The notes below the pieces were generated by a model. It searched no databases, had not been told where the DNA came from, and was given only the letters and a program-made list of their open reading frames with translations. A DNA stretch of 7,679 nt from an uncultured Prevotellaceae bacterium (lineage in GTDB: Bacteria; Bacteroidota; Bacteroidia; Bacteroidales; Bacteroidaceae): contig CAMYYX010000080.1 of the NCBI GenBank assembly GCA_947303695.1, forward strand, positions 1-7,679. The letters run 5' to 3'. This document shows, piece after piece, positions 1 through 5,730 of this stretch. Position 1 is the first letter of the stretch, and every line of letters starts with the position of its first letter. The translations under genes were made by a program, and so were the position numbers.

Positions 1-235
1 CCGTCTGCATGGCCTGGTCTATCAGTTCATTGAGTATCACCTGCAATTCTGACAGCTCCTTGTCGGTGGTCTTGGTCAGTCCCCATAAGGCACTTCTCGC
101 CACACGATAGTCCGAATCGAATACAAAGCGTTTGGCAAATCCCAGGAAATCACCTTGAGCCTTGATCTCCTGATAGATTTCCTGCGCCACACCCTCAGAA
201 AACGTCTGTTTTAATCTTTCGCTCGTTATTGCCAT
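1..235 (-). CDS. Hypothetical helical (HEAT-like) protein, 3' end outside window
   Basis: This is the amino-terminal 78 residues of a minus-strand gene, too short at the window edge to be called by length alone. It begins ATG at 233-235 with MAITSERLKQTFSEG and stays open to position 1. The visible part is charged, has no signal peptide or membrane segment, and looks wholly alpha-helical. The stretch DSDYRVARSALWGLTK followed by a second amphipathic helix (KELSELQVILNELIDQAM) resembles a HEAT or DNA-alkylation-repair type helical pair, but I cannot assign a family. The start lies 7 bases after the stop of the zinc-ribbon acetyltransferase gene, so it is very probably the third gene of that operon. 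The reading frame is secure; the function is unknown. Confidence 0.75.
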   Translation of the reverse strand, partial: MAITSERLKQTFSEGVAQEIYQEIKAQGDFLGFAKRFVFDSDYRVARSALWGLTKTTDKELSELQVILNELIDQAMQT

Positions 236-242
236 AGCAGTT

Positions 243-1124
243 TTATTTCTTCCATCTCTTCAGCATCGGGAAGAAGCCGCGCATCATCTGCTTGTATTCT
301 TCCTTAGTCATGGGCTTAGGCATCTGCTTGTTAACTTCATCCACGAACTGGGCGCAATGTTCAATCATCTCGTCCATCGTGCATTCTTGCAAGAACTTCC
401 CATCCTTGTAGCAGTATTGGCAGTAGTCAAAGTTCGTGCTGCCGTCCGCATTCGTGCCGCAATCCTCGATACGAGTCAACGGCATACCGCAACTCTGACA
501 GAACTGAGGGAGTTGGCCTGGCTGGAATGCTTTCTCCTTTTGGGGAAATGTGGCTTCGTAAGCCTCGAATGCTTCGGGGTTCTCGTCGGCTACGAAATAA
601 CCCTTGGGTGGACAATAAGTTCCCTCACGATTACCCCAGTAGCCTGGAATCAGTTCTTGAGCAAGGAAATACGGCACCTCAGACTCTCTCGGCTCTGCAT
701 GATAGTGAATCTTCATCTTACTGGCCAAATCAAAGCCTGCCTGTTTGTAGAAGTCGATATTTCCTTCCATTTGTAACAGTCCTATACCCATCTCCTTCGC
801 TGCCTCCAATGCATACTTCAGCAGCTTCAGACCGTATCCCTTGCGTTTGTATTCGGGATGGATGCTGATAGGACCGAATGTCCAGGAAGGGAAGACCTCT
901 CCCCCATCAAGCACGATCTCCGCCTTTGAAAACATGACATGGCCAATAATTTTCCCATCCTCCTCCATCACAAAATCCAACTCAGGAATGAAGTCAGGAT
1001 TGTTCCTAAACTGATTGAGTACAAAATGTTCGGTACATCCCGGACGATAGATGTTCCAGAATGCCTCACGCGTAAGGTTCTCCACCTCACGATATTCTTC
1101 CTTTCTTTCTAATCTGATATTCAT
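243..1124 (-). CDS. GNAT N-acetyltransferase fused to a C-terminal zinc-ribbon domain
   Basis: The 293-residue protein has two parts. Residues 1-160 are a GNAT acetyltransferase: after FVMEEDGKIIGHVMFSKAEI comes motif A, IHPEYKRKGYGLKLL (88-102), whose R94-K95-G96-Y97-G98 loop should bind acetyl-CoA pyrophosphate, and then GNIDFYKQAGF (121-131), typical of motif B. Residues 205-260 form a small zinc ribbon with paired cysteines C209/C212 and C235/C238 (FCQSCGMPL and DYCQYCY), matching the putative zinc-ribbon family PF12674 from memory. The tail (270-293) is basic. No signal peptide is visible, so it is cytoplasmic. Its ATG overlaps the TGA of the upstream DUF3795 gene (ATGA), which suggests translational coupling. 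The acetyl acceptor is unknown; the ribbon may bind substrate or nucleic acid (inference). The domain calls are firm, the biological role is not. Confidence 0.9.
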   Translation of the reverse strand: MNIRLERKEEYREVENLTREAFWNIYRPGCTEHFVLNQFRNNPDFIPELDFVMEEDGKIIGHVMFSKAEIVLDGGEVFPSWTFGPISIHPEYKRKGYGLKLLKYALEAAKEMGIGLLQMEGNIDFYKQAGFDLASKMKIHYHAEPRESEVPYFLAQELIPGYWGNREGTYCPPKGYFVADENPEAFEAYEATFPQKEKAFQPGQLPQFCQSCGMPLTRIEDCGTNADGSTNFDYCQYCYKDGKFLQECTMDEMIEHCAQFVDEVNKQMPKPMTKEEYKQMMRGFFPMLKRWKK

Positions 1125-1453
1125 AGTTTCAAGTTCTTCTTAGCTTCAGCATTGTGCGCATGGACAGCTCCGACGATGGGACATGTGTCCATCTCCTTGC
1201 AGTCAGCACAGGTAGTCACGCCACGTTTCAATGCACATTGACGAATGCCACAGAGGTTCTCGCAGAAGACCGTCTTCCGTCCATTCGCACGGCAACCGTC
1301 ACAATTGATATGTTCAGGCAGGATGGGTGCATGGTTCAATTCAGACCAGAGTTTTGCCGTCTTCTCGCGCAATGCGTGGTCATCGTTCTTTGTGGCAATA
1401 TAGGCATCGCATTTTTCGCAATCCAAGCCACAAAAAGCAATCAAATTCTTCAT
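1121..1453 (-). CDS. DUF3795 family cysteine-rich protein
   Basis: This 110-residue cytoplasmic protein has eleven cysteines, at 8, 12, 15, 51, 54, 64, 68, 73, 82, 85 and 91. The opening AFCGLDCEKCDAYIATKNDD and the later CDGCRANG and CADCKEMDTC motifs are characteristic of DUF3795 (PF12675), small proteins of unknown function thought to bind zinc or another metal through these clusters. The length fits the family. The ATG at 1451-1453 is preceded by AT-rich sequence without a recognisable TAnnTTTG box, so I cannot place its promoter; a transcript reading on from the asparaginase gene through the 196-bp repeat region is possible. It is the first gene of a three-gene unit and its stop codon overlaps the start of the acetyltransferase-zinc ribbon gene. 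The family call is firm; the function is unknown. Confidence 0.9.
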   Translation of the reverse strand: MKNLIAFCGLDCEKCDAYIATKNDDHALREKTAKLWSELNHAPILPEHINCDGCRANGRKTVFCENLCGIRQCALKRGVTTCADCKEMDTCPIVGAVHAHNAEAKKNLKL

Positions 1454-1486
1454 TTCATTTATAATTTACGATTTACTAATTTTCAA

Positions 1487-1570
1487 GAAGTTATCGCCTT
1501 TGGCGAGGGAGTTATGTGCTTTGCACAGGGAGTTAAGCCTTTCGGCTGGGAGTTATACACTTTGTGCAGG
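1487..1570. repeat. Tandem array of four small hairpins joined by GGGAGTTA linkers
   Basis: The unit is about 21 bp: a short palindrome with a TTT loop, then a constant 8-base linker. The hairpins are TCGCC-TTT-GGCGA (1494-1506), TGTGC-TTT-GCACA (1515-1527), AGCC-TTTC-GGCT (1536-1547) and TACAC-TTT-GTGCA (1556-1568, one mismatch). The linkers GGGAGTTA lie at 1507-1514, 1528-1535 and 1548-1555, and a degenerate GAAGTTA precedes the first hairpin. The stems differ in sequence but each stays self-complementary. It lies between the end of the asparaginase gene and the start of the DUF3795 gene. It may act as a transcription or RNA-processing signal, or be a selfish repeat; the sequence does not decide. 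Confidence 0.85.
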
Positions 1571-1610
1571 ACAATAGTTCGCTGACGTTAACACTCTTTG
1601 GCTCCGTCTG

Positions 1611-1666
1611 TCACTCCTGAACTCCTGACACTCCTGTCACTCCTAATTTTCAACTTTCAACTCTAC
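1611..1666. repeat. Inverted ACTCCT repeats followed by TTTCAAC repeats at the 3' end of the asparaginase gene
   Basis: Four ACTCCT units spaced 8-9 bases apart (starting at 1613, 1621, 1630 and 1639) are the reverse complement of the AGGAGT core in the neighbouring hairpin-array linkers. They are followed by TTTTCAACTTTCAACT (1647-1662), the same simple sequence found upstream of the asparaginase gene. The latter overlaps the asparaginase C-terminus and provides its TGA stop. Confidence 0.8.
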
Positions 1667-2687
1667 TAATTTCTCCTCTAATACTTTTGCACATCATGTC
1701 GCGCACCACCTGCGGGTCGTCGTAGTGCGACTGCAGGAACATAAGTTTCGTGACGGCACTCTCCACCGTAGAGTCGTAGCCGCTGACCACACCCGCCTGC
1801 TGCAGATGGTAACCACAATCATAGCGGCTCATCTCCACAGCTCCTTGCATGCATTGGCTAATGTTGACGATGACCTTACCGTTTGCACTACCCTCCTTGA
1901 GTGCATCGAGCAGCCAAGGACTTTGTGGTGCGTTGCCACTACCGAAGGTGCGCATGACGATAGCTTTCAGGTTAGGCGTGTGTATGATGTGACGGATGAG
2001 ATCCTCTCGGATGCCAGGGAAGAGCGAGAAGATGATGACGTTATTGTCGAGTTCGAAATGAGGCGTCATCGGTTTGTCCCAGTCCGGTTTCAGCATGCGA
2101 TGGCGATGGTAGGTGATGTTGACACCCGCTTCGGCCAGATGGGGATAGTTGAACGACTCGAAGGCATTGAACTCCTCTGCGCTCTGCTTGGTTGTACGGT
2201 TGCCACGAAGCAGATGGCTGTTGAAGTAGATGCCCACCTCGGGCACCATAGCATGTCCCTCATCGTCCTTTGCCGCCGCCATCTCAATCGATGTGATGAG
2301 GTTCTCCTTACCGTCGGTGCGCAACTGACCGATGGGTAGCTGTGAGCCAGTGAAGATGACCGGTTTCGTCAGGTTTTCCAGCATGTATGAGAGTGCAGAG
2401 GCGGTGTAAGCCATTGTATCTGTACCATGGAGTACCACAAAGCCATCGTACTGGTCGTAACGGTCAGCAATCACATGACTCAAGTCCGTCCACATCCTGG
2501 GCGACATGTCGCTCGAATCGATAGGCGGCACAAACTGATAAGTCTCAATCTGCGTGTCGAACTGATGCAACTCAGGCACTTTCTGCAACAGATGCTCAAA
2601 GTCGAAAGGCTCAAGGGCACCCGTCAGCGGATTCCGGTTCATTCCGATGGTGCCGCCTGTATAAATGAGTAATACTTTGTTTTGCAT
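1650..2687 (-). CDS. ansA: Type I (cytosolic) L-asparaginase
   Basis: The enzyme hydrolyses L-asparagine to L-aspartate and ammonia. It begins MQNKVLLIYTGGTIGMNR with no signal peptide, which fits the cytosolic type I class, and its 345 residues fit the family. Active-site motifs are TGGTIG at 10-15 (nucleophile T13 by family alignment) and HGTDTM at 87-92 (T89, D90), with K140 in EMAAAK at the position of the catalytic lysine. I chose the ATG at 2685-2687. A longer reading from a TTG at 2702 would add MYLCN but would put the start inside the -7 box, so it is unlikely. The last residues (RVES) and the TGA stop are read from a simple AGTTGAA repeat. It is transcribed divergently from the DUF4491 gene. 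Confidence 0.95.
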   Translation of the reverse strand: MQNKVLLIYTGGTIGMNRNPLTGALEPFDFEHLLQKVPELHQFDTQIETYQFVPPIDSSDMSPRMWTDLSHVIADRYDQYDGFVVLHGTDTMAYTASALSYMLENLTKPVIFTGSQLPIGQLRTDGKENLITSIEMAAAKDDEGHAMVPEVGIYFNSHLLRGNRTTKQSAEEFNAFESFNYPHLAEAGVNITYHRHRMLKPDWDKPMTPHFELDNNVIIFSLFPGIREDLIRHIIHTPNLKAIVMRTFGSGNAPQSPWLLDALKEGSANGKVIVNISQCMQGAVEMSRYDCGYHLQQAGVVSGYDSTVESAVTKLMFLQSHYDDPQVVRDMMCKSIRGEISRVES

Positions 2688-2691
2688 GTTG

Positions 2692-2699
2692 CAAAGATA
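2692..2699 (-). promoter_or_regulatory. Bacteroidetes -7 box for the asparaginase gene
   Basis: On the minus strand this reads TATCTTTG, an exact match to TAnnTTTG. Only four bases separate it from the ATG at 2687, so the transcript should be leaderless or nearly so. No TTTG -33 element is present about 20 bp further up; that region is the GTTAGGA heptamer array. Confidence 0.75.
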
Positions 2700-2708
2700 C
2701 AAAAAAAA

Positions 2709-2736
2709 GTTAGGAGTTAGGAGTTAGGAGTTAGGA
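2709..2736. repeat. Four exact copies of GTTAGGA
   Basis: A perfect 4 x 7 bp tandem array, GTTAGGA (a cyclic form of GGAGTTA, the linker motif of the hairpin array at 1487-1570). It occupies the -33 region of the asparaginase promoter, starting nine bases upstream of the -7 box. Confidence 0.95.
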
Positions 2737-2749
2737 AAAAATGAAAAAA

Positions 2750-2777
2750 CTTTCAACTTTCAACTTTCAACTTTCAA
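2750..2777. repeat. Four exact copies of CTTTCAA
   Basis: A second perfect 4 x 7 bp array, 13 bases after the first. It ends eight bases before the -7 box of the DUF4491 gene and so takes the place of its -33 region. A shorter version of the same sequence lies at the 3' end of the asparaginase gene. Confidence 0.95.
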
Positions 2778-2785
2778 CTTTTTTG

Positions 2786-2793
2786 TAACTTTG
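2786..2793 (+). promoter_or_regulatory. Bacteroidetes -7 box for the DUF4491 gene
   Basis: TAACTTTG matches TAnnTTTG exactly and lies 21 bases before the ATG at 2815, giving a leader of roughly 15 bases. No TTTG is found 19-21 bp upstream, where the CTTTCAA array lies. Confidence 0.75.
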
Positions 2794-2814
2794 CATCGTA
2801 ATTAAGATTGTTTT

Positions 2815-3102
2815 ATGAATTTCACAGGAATAATTATTGCAGCATGCACTTTTCTGACGATAGGCATTTGGCATCCCATCGTCATCAAGACAGAATATTA
2901 TTGGGGCACACGTCCTTGGATCATTTATCTGTTGGTTGGATTGGCATCCATCATAGCAGCTCTTTTCATTGAGAACACCATCATTTCAGCCATTGTAGGC
3001 GTATTCGGAGCCTCAGCCCTCTGGGGTATCGGAGAACTCTTCCAACAGAAGAAACGAGTAGAAAAAGGTTGGTTCCCCAAAAATCCCAAACGCAAATACT
3101 GA
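2815..3102 (+). CDS. DUF4491 family small membrane protein
   Basis: This is a 95-residue inner-membrane protein of unknown function. Three hydrophobic segments are visible at about residues 4-22, 35-52 and 55-72. They are followed by a charged cytoplasmic-looking tail containing ELFQQKKRVEKGWFPKNPKRKY. The patterns FLTIGIWHPIVIKTEYYWG near the amino terminus and ALWGIGELF...KGWFPKNP at the end are the ones I associate with DUF4491 (PF14898), a family of about this length in Bacteroidetes and some Firmicutes. The ATG follows a good -7 box, and a hairpin terminator lies 17 bases after the stop. It stands alone on the plus strand, divergent from the asparaginase gene, and nothing in its context suggests a specific role. 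The coding call is secure and the family call likely. Confidence 0.9.
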   Translation: MNFTGIIIAACTFLTIGIWHPIVIKTEYYWGTRPWIIYLLVGLASIIAALFIENTIISAIVGVFGASALWGIGELFQQKKRVEKGWFPKNPKRKY

Positions 3103-3119
3103 ACTCGTGAAAATAGAAA

Positions 3120-3141
3120 CAGGAGCGTTATATCGCTCCTG
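3120..3141. terminator. Bidirectional hairpin terminator between convergent genes
   Basis: A perfect 8-bp stem, CAGGAGCG / CGCTCCTG, with a TTATAT loop, lies between the convergent DUF4491 and GH27 genes. On the plus strand it is followed only by ATTT. On the minus strand it is followed by TTTCTATTTT, the better U-rich tail. It could serve both genes. Confidence 0.7.
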
Positions 3142-3144
3142 ATT

Positions 3145-3203
3145 TCCGTTCGGCATAGCTCAAACAAGCTTGGCTCCGTTCGGCCTGAGCTCACGACGAA
3201 GGC
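3145..3203. repeat. Degenerate 30-bp direct repeat with TCCGTTCGGC core
   Basis: TCCGTTCGGC occurs at 3145-3154 and again at 3175-3184, exactly 30 bases apart. Each copy is followed by an AGCTCA motif two or three bases on and ends in AAGC-TTGGC or GAAGGC. The repeat lies in the short gap between the terminator and the 3' end of the GH27 gene. Confidence 0.65.
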
Positions 3204-3208
3204 TGCTC

Positions 3209-5698
3209 TCACTTAACCATGATTTTCTTTCCGTTATTGATATATATCCCTTTGGTTGGCTCCGACACTCGACGGCCGCTAAGGTCGTATATAGCTCCCT
3301 CGCCTTGGGAGAGGGTTGGGGTGAGGTTTTTTATTCCATCAGTATTGGCTTTGTTGCCCAGACGGAAGAGTTTCACTCCGTGACTTGGTACGGTAGTCTG
3401 AATGGTTCCGACAACAGCACCAAGGTCCTGCTTCTGCCAGATCTCATAAACAGGAACAGCTTCGGTGGCACTGTAGCCAAGTTGCGTGAGGTCGAAGGTA
3501 TAAGGCTCGTTCTTGGCAACATAGAAGAGGAATTCCATCGTGGTACCCGACGACGAGGTGTTGTCGGTATCGCAGCTGGAATCGTAGCCGCAGAGAGCGC
3601 GGAACGTCTTCCACGAATGACCCTCGGGCAAGTTGTAGATGAGCGTACATTGGGCATTCATGCCGAGACCGGTGGTGTAGCTTTTTCCCTCGACCTTGAG
3701 CGTGCCGCCTTCGACATTCTTGTTGATATGCAACGTACTCCATTCGGAAGTATAGGAAGCGGCTGTGAGCGTAGTGAGCGAGGTTTCATTACCTTCAGCA
3801 TCAATGAGCACAGGGTTGATAAGGTCGGCACGGTCGTAGGAGAACCCGTCACCATAGTTGCTCACCACAATCTTCAGCTGTTCGGCAGCCGTCACATCAC
3901 ACTCCATCAGTTTCGACTTCGTGCCCTTACGACTGATGAGTCCTGAACGGGCTGCTGAGTCGTCCTGCTCGTTGGTGAGCGGGTTCTGATTGAACACCAT
4001 AAAGCGGATGCTTGTCGTAGCTCCCGTCTGTCCGATACCGGAATCGTCGGCAGCAGCCATTGCTTTGAAACGCACAACATCCATATCGTCGGGAATCTGG
4101 AAGAAGATGGCGGCGTTGGCATCGGTCGAGAAACCGCGGTCGTAGCTCACACCCATCACCTTCATCTTGCCGCCGTTGTCCACGTTCTTGTTTTCGTAGA
4201 TACGCTTGAAATAGTTGGCTGTATAGCCACGGGTCTTGTAAGTACCCGTGAGGGGCACTTCAGTACCGTCACGCAGCACGAGTGTAGGATTGATCCAGTC
4301 ACCGTGGTCGTAGTTGTAGTTATCACCACCATCATCAACCACCAACACCAAAGTCTTCTCACCTTCTGGCCATTCTATATCGACATCCACGGCATGTCCA
4401 TCAGTGGTGTAGGCAATCACCTCCGATTTATACAAAGCCTTGTTACCTACCACCCAACGGGTGTTATCGCGTTGGAAGAGTGCCAGATAGCGAGTGTCGC
4501 CAATATGCGACGTCCACACTACCCTACCGTTGTCCTCGTCGTTCATCACCTCATGAGCATCCTGACCGTATTTGTGCATCTGGTGGTATTCCTCGTTGTT
4601 CAGGAGCGAAAGGGTGAAGGCATCGTTCTTTGTCATCTCGCCACCAAAGAACAGAGGCGAGTGACAGATGCCCCAAAGGGTCATCATCGTCAGCTGCTCG
4701 TTCTGTGAGAGGCGTGTCCAACGTCCCTTATCGGCACCCGTATATCCTTGGTCACCAATGGTCATCGCAATCTGTCCGAGTGGCAGCATGTCGCAGTCGG
4801 CATAATTGCCCGGACGGGTTACCGTCTCCCATGCATGTGCCTCGTTGAACACAGCATCGACCGCACTCCAGTTGTCCCAGAGGTCGTCCATCATACGCCA
4901 CATATTGGCATTCTGCAGACATTCGTCGGCATATTGGTATTGTGTCTTTCCAGGCGAAAGCGACAGCACGATGGGGCGTCCCGTCTGGTCGATCGCCTTA
5001 CGAATCATGTGAATCTCGTCGGTATAGAACGGACGCGAGAGGTCATCAATCTTCAGGAAATCCACACCCCACTCGGCATAGAGGTCCATGATGCTGTTGT
5101 AGTAGAGTTGCCCTGCCTCGTTGTTGCGCACCAAGAGGTTATCCTTCAACCACGTGCAAGGTGAGGTGGTGCCATTATAGACCTGACTCCAAGCCGTTCC
5201 TTCACTACCCTTCAGTTTGTACGAAGAACCAACTACGCTCTTTGGTACACCACGCATGATGTGGATACCGAATTTCAAACCCATATCGTGAATCTTCTTG
5301 GCCAAAACCTTGAATCCTTCGTTCTGCCCATCGACCATACACGAAGGGAAACGTGTGGGTGAAGGCAGATAGCGTCCGTACTCGTCGAGCACATAATCCT
5401 GATCGCCACGTTGGTTGTAGTTGCCTCCACCCAAAGACGGATGGTTGCAATACCAGCGGATGTCAATCACTACATATTCCCAACCATATTTCACAAGGTC
5501 GTTATCTACCAAATACTGCGCATTCTGCAGCACCTCCTTCTCAGTTACAGAAGAGTAATAGCAGTCCCAAGAGTTCCAACCCATCGGTGGAGTCATAGCC
5601 CAAGTACGGAATGTAGCAACGTCTTCCTGTGCTACAGCGGTTCCAAACAGCATAAAAGCTGCAATCGTAAATAATAAGACTTTCTTCATCATATTCAT
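3209..5698 (-). CDS. Secreted GH27 alpha-galactosidase-type glycosidase with two NPCBM-like modules
   Basis: This 829-residue exported enzyme probably removes terminal alpha-galactose or beta-L-arabinopyranose from glycans. Residues 1-23 are a signal peptide (KKVLLFTIAAFML...AVA). The GH27 barrel starts at TPPMGWNSWDCY (36-47). The nucleophile should be D218 in DFLKIDD and the acid/base D272 in WRMMDDLWDNW; GNYADCDMLPLG (297-308) and HSPLFFGG (346-353) also fit. The C-terminal beta-sandwich begins near 402 (RYLALFQRDN) and seems to resume at 733-780 (YTFDLTQLGY...HGVKLFRLG). Two related modules of about 140 residues lie between (430-573 and 590-733), each with a YD..D.INP.L core as in NPCBM. 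The tail 803-829 resembles a Prevotella sorting signal. Residues 791-801 come from a REP-like insertion. It starts 16 bases after the EamA gene, with no SusC/SusD partner in view. Confidence 0.92.
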   Translation of the reverse strand: MNMMKKVLLFTIAAFMLFGTAVAQEDVATFRTWAMTPPMGWNSWDCYYSSVTEKEVLQNAQYLVDNDLVKYGWEYVVIDIRWYCNHPSLGGGNYNQRGDQDYVLDEYGRYLPSPTRFPSCMVDGQNEGFKVLAKKIHDMGLKFGIHIMRGVPKSVVGSSYKLKGSEGTAWSQVYNGTTSPCTWLKDNLLVRNNEAGQLYYNSIMDLYAEWGVDFLKIDDLSRPFYTDEIHMIRKAIDQTGRPIVLSLSPGKTQYQYADECLQNANMWRMMDDLWDNWSAVDAVFNEAHAWETVTRPGNYADCDMLPLGQIAMTIGDQGYTGADKGRWTRLSQNEQLTMMTLWGICHSPLFFGGEMTKNDAFTLSLLNNEEYHQMHKYGQDAHEVMNDEDNGRVVWTSHIGDTRYLALFQRDNTRWVVGNKALYKSEVIAYTTDGHAVDVDIEWPEGEKTLVLVVDDGGDNYNYDHGDWINPTLVLRDGTEVPLTGTYKTRGYTANYFKRIYENKNVDNGGKMKVMGVSYDRGFSTDANAAIFFQIPDDMDVVRFKAMAAADDSGIGQTGATTSIRFMVFNQNPLTNEQDDSAARSGLISRKGTKSKLMECDVTAAEQLKIVVSNYGDGFSYDRADLINPVLIDAEGNETSLTTLTAASYTSEWSTLHINKNVEGGTLKVEGKSYTTGLGMNAQCTLIYNLPEGHSWKTFRALCGYDSSCDTDNTSSSGTTMEFLFYVAKNEPYTFDLTQLGYSATEAVPVYEIWQKQDLGAVVGTIQTTVPSHGVKLFRLGNKANTDGIKNLTPTLSQGEGAIYDLSGRRVSEPTKGIYINNGKKIMVK
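3295..3326. repeat. REP-like palindromic element inserted in frame in the GH27 gene
   Basis: On the minus strand this reads CCTCACCCCAACCCTCTCCC then AAGGCGAGGGAG, translated as NLTPTLSQGEG. From memory this sequence and its translation are widespread in bacterial intergenic repeats. It can fold through CTCCC (3295-3299) with GGGAG (3307-3311), or through CCCTC (3297-3301) with GAGGG (3311-3315). It lies in the linker just before the C-terminal IYDLSGRRV tail. Confidence 0.7.
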
Positions 5699-5730
5699 TA
5701 GTTTAGTTAGTTAATTAGTTAATTAATTTT
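5698..5730. repeat. TTAGTTAA-type AT-rich repeat at the EamA/GH27 junction
   Basis: TTAGTTAA occurs twice in tandem (5707-5714 and 5715-5722), followed by TTAATTTT and preceded by TTAGTTTAG. It fills the 16-bp gap between the two genes and encodes the last codons (KKLIN) and TAA stop of the EamA gene. Confidence 0.75.

Noticed and set aside
1487..1570. CRISPR array
   Set aside because: The constant element is only 8 bases and the variable parts are 12-13 base palindromes, unlike CRISPR repeats and spacers; no cas gene is nearby.
1725..2339. Open frame of 204 codons on the plus strand
   Set aside because: It lies wholly antisense to the asparaginase gene, which carries all the expected active-site motifs; the antisense translation looks like a codon-bias shadow.
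1650..2702. Longer asparaginase starting at a TTG codon (2702)
   Set aside because: The extra codons are made of the -7 promoter box itself, and the ATG at 2687 gives the usual type I amino terminus.
3145..3203. Insertion sequence end or attachment site
   Set aside because: The 30-bp direct repeat is degenerate, has no transposase or integrase nearby and no target duplication, so it is listed only as a repeat.
3170..3946. Long open frame of 258 codons on the plus strand
   Set aside because: It runs antisense to the GH27 gene, whose protein has clear family motifs throughout; the plus-strand translation has no recognisable domain and includes the reverse reading of the REP-like element.
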